DNA of 9,489 nt from Hyphomonadaceae bacterium UBA4763 (lineage in GTDB: Bacteria; Pseudomonadota; Alphaproteobacteria; Caulobacterales; Aquidulcibacteraceae): the NCBI GenBank assembly GCA_002403455.1, contig DHHV01000045.1, forward strand, positions 14,126-23,614. Direction: 5' to 3'. Below the pieces are notes generated by a model. The model made no database searches, was not told the DNA's origin, and saw only the letters and a list, made by a program, of their open reading frames with translations. Every line of letters starts with the position of its first letter. Positions within the stretch are counted from its first letter, which is position 1. Of the stretch, positions 6,457 to 9,489 are shown piece by piece. The position numbers were made by a program, and so were the translations under genes.

Positions 6457-7053
6457 ATGCGATCCCTTCTTGCCGCCGTCGCAATTACCGCTGGGTTGCT
6501 GAGCGCTGCGCCGGCTTTTGCCCAAGCGAGCGCTGAGGACCTCGTCCGCGCCACCGCGGCGAAAATCTTTGAAGAGCCCGCCCCGGCCAGCACCGAAGCC
6601 GAGTTTCTGCTGCAATCGGTCGATGTGCCCGCCGTGACGCGCTTTGCGCTGGGCCGCCATGCGCGCAGCATCGCGCCGGCCGATTACGCGCGCTTCGAGG
6701 CCGCCGCGCGCGGCTATCTGTTCCGCACCCTGGAGGCGCAATTGCGCACCTATGGCGATGCGCGGGTGGAATTACGCGAGACCATCACCCGCAAGCCGAA
6801 CGACGTCATTGTCCGCACCCGCCTGACGCCGAAGCGCGGCAACGCGTTGGACCTGTCCTGGCGGCTGATCGATCGCGGCGCCGGATGGAAAGTCGTTGAC
6901 CTCGAAGTGTTTGGCCTATGGCTCGCCATTGAAACGCGCGCGCAATTTCAGGCGCTGCTGGAGCAGCCAGGCGCCAATGTCGACACGCTGATCGCCCGCC
7001 TTGAAACGCTGAACTTCCAGCCGCAGCAGCGCGCCGACAATTCCCGCGGCTAA
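6457..7053 (+). CDS. MlaC/Ttg2D-family periplasmic phospholipid-binding protein
   Basis: Predicted soluble periplasmic lipid carrier of 198 residues, the usual size for MlaC. MlaC shuttles phospholipids between the outer-membrane MlaA complex and the inner-membrane MlaFEDB ABC transporter. The ATG at 6457 is chosen because GGAG (6446-6449) lies seven bases before it; the frame can be read from a TTG at 6436, but that has no comparable site. Residues 1-22 are a signal peptide (MRSLLAAVAI... ending APAFA, cut before Gln23). Family features are VDVPAVTRFALGRHAR (55-70), a YLFRTLEAQLRTYGDA helix (87-102), and the end motif GWKVVDLEVFGLWLAIETRAQF (143-164). No mlaA, mlaD, mlaE or mlaF is adjacent, so it is an orphan in this window. 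The related hopanoid-locus protein HpnM belongs to the same family and cannot be excluded, but no hopanoid gene is present. Confidence 0.87.
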   Translation: MRSLLAAVAITAGLLSAAPAFAQASAEDLVRATAAKIFEEPAPASTEAEFLLQSVDVPAVTRFALGRHARSIAPADYARFEAAARGYLFRTLEAQLRTYGDARVELRETITRKPNDVIVRTRLTPKRGNALDLSWRLIDRGAGWKVVDLEVFGLWLAIETRAQFQALLEQPGANVDTLIARLETLNFQPQQRADNSRG

Positions 7054-7083
7054 CGGCCGACAGCGACCAGCGAAGCTAAAAGC

Positions 7084-7656
7084 TTAATCCTTGGCGCGTT
7101 CCATATAGGCCCCGTCCTCGGTGTTGACGACAACGCGGGTGCCGACGCCGACATGCGGCGGCACCATTGTGCGCACGCCATTCGACAATTTCGCTGGCTT
7201 GTAAGAGGACGAGGCGGTTTGGCCTTTGACGACCGGCTCGGTCTCGACGATTTCCAGCGTGACGCGCTGCGGCAATTCGATCGACAAGGCGACGCCGTCA
7301 TGCATGGTCAGCACGACTTCCATGTTTTCTTCGAGATAGACATGTTGCTCGCCGATCATCTCGCTCGTCAGCGTGATCTGCTCAAACGAGCCGGGGTTCA
7401 TGAACACATAGCCTTCGCCATCGGCATAGAGATAGCTATGATTGACCTGCTCGACGAATACCTTTTCCAGCGCGTCGGTGGTTTTATAGGTCTCGGTCGT
7501 TTTGACCCCATCGGTAATGCGGCGCATCACCACGGTCGTCGTCGGCGTGCCTTTGCCGGGGCGGAAGTTTTCCGCGCTCATCACGACATAGAGCTTGCCG
7601 TCGTCGAGTTCGAGCACATTGCCCTTGCGGACATCGCTGGCGATGACTTTAACCAC
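7084..7656 (-). CDS. efp: translation elongation factor P (EF-P)
   Basis: EF-P binds between the ribosomal P and E sites and rescues ribosomes stalled on consecutive prolines. The 190-residue length is standard. Three beta-barrel domains are expected: a KOW-like domain I (1 to about 65) and two OB domains. The modification loop at the tip of domain I reads FRPGKGTPTT (31-40), and Lys35 is the residue that receives beta-lysine in the E. coli type; domain III contains GTRVVVNTEDGAYMERAKD at the C-terminus. The start is GTG (7656-7654), with AAAGGA (7665-7670, reverse strand) eight bases upstream. A short inverted repeat, GCTGC/GCAGC (7676-7691), lies just before that site. The gene is divergent from epmA, whose product is the enzyme that modifies Lys35. 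It is convergent with the MlaC-family gene, 30 bases away, with no strong terminator between them. Confidence 0.97.
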   Translation of the reverse strand: MVKVIASDVRKGNVLELDDGKLYVVMSAENFRPGKGTPTTTVVMRRITDGVKTTETYKTTDALEKVFVEQVNHSYLYADGEGYVFMNPGSFEQITLTSEMIGEQHVYLEENMEVVLTMHDGVALSIELPQRVTLEIVETEPVVKGQTASSSYKPAKLSNGVRTMVPPHVGVGTRVVVNTEDGAYMERAKD

Positions 7657-7804
7657 GAGAATAATCCTTTAGTGGGCTGCGCGTCGGCAGCATTCGATTC
7701 TTGAAAGCAGCGCTCTTGCGCGAAAGAACGCGGCTTGTCAGCTTTTTTGTCGCAAAATCCGGCGGTTTTCGCGCCAAGTCGTGCAAGGGACCCAGACATC
7801 ACCC
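7657..7804. promoter_or_regulatory. divergent efp / epmA intergenic region
   Basis: These 148 bases must hold the promoters for both genes, because they are transcribed away from each other. I could not find a convincing -35/-10 pair on either strand. Visible elements are the efp ribosome binding site (7665-7670), the small inverted repeat at 7676-7691 in the efp leader, and AAGGGA (7785-7790), which is rather far from the epmA ATG. Confidence 0.5.
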
Positions 7805-8827
7805 ATGTCGCAGCCGCAATCACCCTGGTGGGCGCCCGATCGCCACCAAGACCGCCGCGCATTCCTTGCCGCGCGCAGCGCGATTTTGGCGGGCGTTCGC
7901 GGTTATTTCCAGCGGCGCGGCTTTGTGGAGGCCGATGTCGACGCGCTCGCCATCGCCGCCGGCGCCGAAGTCCATATCGACCCGATCGCGGCGGATGGGC
8001 GGTATTTGCATGCATCGCCGGAATTTGCGCTGAAAAAACTGCTGGCGGCCGGCGAGACGAAAATCTACTTCCTCGGCAAGGTCTATCGCGGCGGCGAGAG
8101 CGGCCCGCGCCATCGGCCCGAATTCACCCTGCTGGAATTTTACCGCGCCGGCGAAGGCGTTGCGGCGATCCAGCGCGATTGCCTGGCGATCGCGCGGCTG
8201 GCGCAGCGCATCGCCGCCGGGTTTGGCCTTGCCCCGCGCGGGACATGCGATTGGACCAAGCCGGCTGAGCGCCTGAGCCTCACCGCGGCCTTCGCCCGCC
8301 ATCTGGGCGCCGATTTGCGCTCCTTGCTGGCGGCGGACGGGACGGGGGCGCTCGCGCCCATGCAAGCCCTCGCCGCAGCGCAAGGGCTTAGCCCCGCCGC
8401 CGATGATGACTGGTCCGATCTCTTCGCCAAATTGCTGACGCAGCGGATTGAGCCGCTATTGGGCGCGCGCGCCATCACCCTGTTGACCGATTATCCGGCC
8501 CCGGAGGCGGCGCTGGCCCGGCGCCTGCCCGCCGATCCGCGCTTTGCCGAGCGCTTTGAGGTCTATATCGACGCGATCGAGCTCGCCAATGGCTATGGCG
8601 AATTGACCGACCCGGTCGAACAGCGCGCGCGCCTGCTTGCCGCCCGCGCCGAACGGCAGCGCCGCTATGGCGCGGATCTGCCGATCGATGAGGATTTCCT
8701 CGCCGCGCTTGGCCACATGCCGCCGGCGGCGGGCGTCGCGCTCGGCATAGACCGGCTGGTCATGCTGGCGGTCGGCGCGCCCGATATTGACGCGGTGGTG
8801 TGGAGCGCCCCGCGCGCGCGGCCATGA
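7805..8827 (+). CDS. epmA: EF-P--(R)-beta-lysine ligase (EpmA/GenX/PoxA)
   Basis: A class II lysyl-tRNA-synthetase paralogue without the tRNA-binding domain. It activates (R)-beta-lysine with ATP and joins it to the conserved lysine of EF-P. The 340-residue length from the ATG at 7805 is near the 325 of E. coli EpmA, and its N-terminus lines up with that protein. A GTG at 7781 would add eight residues; the ribosome binding site (AAGGGA, 7785-7790) is 14 bases from the ATG, so the start is not certain. Class II landmarks are SPEFALKKLL (71-80), motif 2 YRGGESGPRHRPEFTLLEFYR (94-114, split here as YRGGESGPRH plus RPEFTLLEFYR), ERFEVYIDAIELANGYGELT (249-268), and motif 3 GVALGIDRLVML (310-321) with Arg317. 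The divergent efp neighbour supports the function. EpmB, which makes beta-lysine, is not in the window. Confidence 0.94.
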   Translation: MSQPQSPWWAPDRHQDRRAFLAARSAILAGVRGYFQRRGFVEADVDALAIAAGAEVHIDPIAADGRYLHASPEFALKKLLAAGETKIYFLGKVYRGGESGPRHRPEFTLLEFYRAGEGVAAIQRDCLAIARLAQRIAAGFGLAPRGTCDWTKPAERLSLTAAFARHLGADLRSLLAADGTGALAPMQALAAAQGLSPAADDDWSDLFAKLLTQRIEPLLGARAITLLTDYPAPEAALARRLPADPRFAERFEVYIDAIELANGYGELTDPVEQRARLLAARAERQRRYGADLPIDEDFLAALGHMPPAAGVALGIDRLVMLAVGAPDIDAVVWSAPRARP

Positions 8828-8840
8828 CAATGACGGCTTG

Positions 8841-8864
8841 CTTTGATAGAACTCAGCATCAAAG
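8841..8864 (+). promoter_or_regulatory. inverted repeat covering part of the TIR gene ribosome binding site
   Basis: CTTTGAT (8841-8847) and ATCAAAG (8858-8864) are exact reverse complements around a 10-base loop. The right arm overlaps AAAGGGG (8861-8867), the ribosome binding site of the downstream TIR gene. If the hairpin forms in the RNA it could limit translation of that gene. With AT-rich arms its stability is modest, and this role is inferred. Confidence 0.4.
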
Positions 8865-8874
8865 GGGCTGACGC

Positions 8875-9489
8875 ATGGCGGATGTGTTTATTTCTTATCG
8901 CTCGCTGCGCAAACCGGCGGTGCAGCATTTAACCCAAGCGATTGAAAACCACGGCTTTAGCGTCTGGTTCGATTATGGGCTGTTGTCGGGAACGCAATTT
9001 GACGAGCAGATCGAGCGCGAATTGCGCGCCGCCCGCGCCGTGATCGTCGTCTGGTGCAGCTATGCGGTGCAGAGCAAATGGGTGCGCAAGGAAGCAACGC
9101 TCGCTTCGACGCTCGGGACCTATACGCCGGTATGGCTGGAAAAAATCCAATTGCCGCTGGCCTTTATCGACGATGACACGATCGATTTGTCGCGCTGGGA
9201 CGGCGATCCGCGCGGGCATGGGCTGGACCGGCTGATGGATCAGATCGCGGCGAAGGTCGGGCGCGCGGCGGCGCCGCTTTATCTGGGCTTGCGGGCGCAA
9301 TCGGAAAACTGGGGGCGCTTTGGCCGAATGGCCTGGGCGAATATGCCGGTCGATCAAGACTTTGCCGACCAGATCGCCGCGACGCGGGTCGGCGCAGCCG
9401 CCTTTGGCGGCAATGAAAAGATCGAGGAGGCGCCGGAGCCGGCGCACATCATCGGCGGGGCGGGGAAGCGCGGCGCGCCCCCCCCCCCC
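8875..9489 (+). CDS. TIR-domain protein, N-terminal part (open at the right edge)
   Basis: The frame is open for 205 codons from the ATG at 8875 (ribosome binding site AAAGGGG at 8861-8867) to the end of the window, so the C-terminus is missing. Residues 1 to about 130 form a TIR domain. They include the first strand and box 1 MADVFISYRS (1-10), GFSVWFDYGLLSGTQF (27-42) with the BB-loop region, ARAVIVVWCS (53-62), then SKWVRKEA (67-74). The WxxxE arrangement (Trp69, Glu73) matches the catalytic-glutamate site of NAD-cleaving TIR domains such as SARM1, where a similar WVHKE occurs. LPLAFIDDDTIDLSRWDGD (93-111) is a segment common in bacterial TIR proteins. Residues 132-205 show no domain I recognise. 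Bacterial TIR proteins often act in antiphage defence or as effectors; which applies here cannot be said. It lies 47 bases after epmA on the same strand and may be co-transcribed. Confidence 0.87.
   Translation, partial: MADVFISYRSLRKPAVQHLTQAIENHGFSVWFDYGLLSGTQFDEQIERELRAARAVIVVWCSYAVQSKWVRKEATLASTLGTYTPVWLEKIQLPLAFIDDDTIDLSRWDGDPRGHGLDRLMDQIAAKVGRAAAPLYLGLRAQSENWGRFGRMAWANMPVDQDFADQIAATRVGAAAFGGNEKIEEAPEPAHIIGGAGKRGAPPPP

Noticed and set aside
7073..7085. AAGCT-AAA-AGCTT palindrome between the convergent MlaC-family gene and efp
   Set aside because: Five weak pairs and no T tract; it also overlaps the efp stop codon. Not enough to call a terminator.
7781..9489. A defence island spanning epmA and the TIR gene
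   Set aside because: EpmA is a housekeeping EF-P modification enzyme paired with efp. One TIR gene at the edge is not enough to call an island.

Overview
The window looks like chromosomal DNA of a free-living alphaproteobacterium. It is GC-rich, and its closest-looking content is of the Caulobacterales / Hyphomonadaceae / Sphingomonadales kind: an Oar-type TonB-dependent receptor with an N-terminal carboxypeptidase-regulatory domain, a lipid-anchored class I cytochrome c, an MlaC-family protein and an EF-P/EpmA pair. The genus cannot be fixed from the sequence alone. Almost everything is ordinary housekeeping or envelope biology; no transposase, integrase, phage gene or CRISPR array is visible.

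Layout. Positions 1-74 (minus) hold the first 24 codons of murC (peptidoglycan synthesis), running off the left edge. Directly upstream of it, on the same strand, is a tRNA-Val(UAC) with an encoded CCA (97-171) and a candidate promoter. The plus strand then carries a dicarboxylate/amino-acid:cation symporter (332-1582) and a cytochrome c lipoprotein (1691-2329) closed by a strong hairpin terminator (2357-2391). A 355-base intergenic stretch (2392-2746) is rich in small inverted repeats. It leads into a 1166-residue TonB-dependent receptor with a GTG start (2747-6247), again closed by a clear terminator (6277-6306). Next is a secreted MlaC-family phospholipid-binding protein (6457-7053). It is convergent with efp (7084-7656, minus), which is divergent from epmA (7805-8827, plus). 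EpmA is the ligase that modifies the EF-P lysine, so these two form one functional unit. The right edge holds the first 205 codons of a TIR-domain protein (8875 to the end, open), which stops in a run of 12 C.

How the genes relate. The functional links visible here are efp with epmA (translation through polyproline stretches) and tRNA-Val with murC (possibly one transcript). The symporter, cytochrome, receptor and MlaC homologue are all envelope proteins but show no evidence of forming one pathway. The best candidate for something less ordinary is the TIR protein. Its visible part has a complete TIR domain with the WxxxE catalytic motif known from NAD-cleaving TIR enzymes, but its C-terminal half and its downstream partners lie outside the window. 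Second in interest are the inverted-repeat cluster upstream of the receptor and the tRNA placed directly in front of murC.
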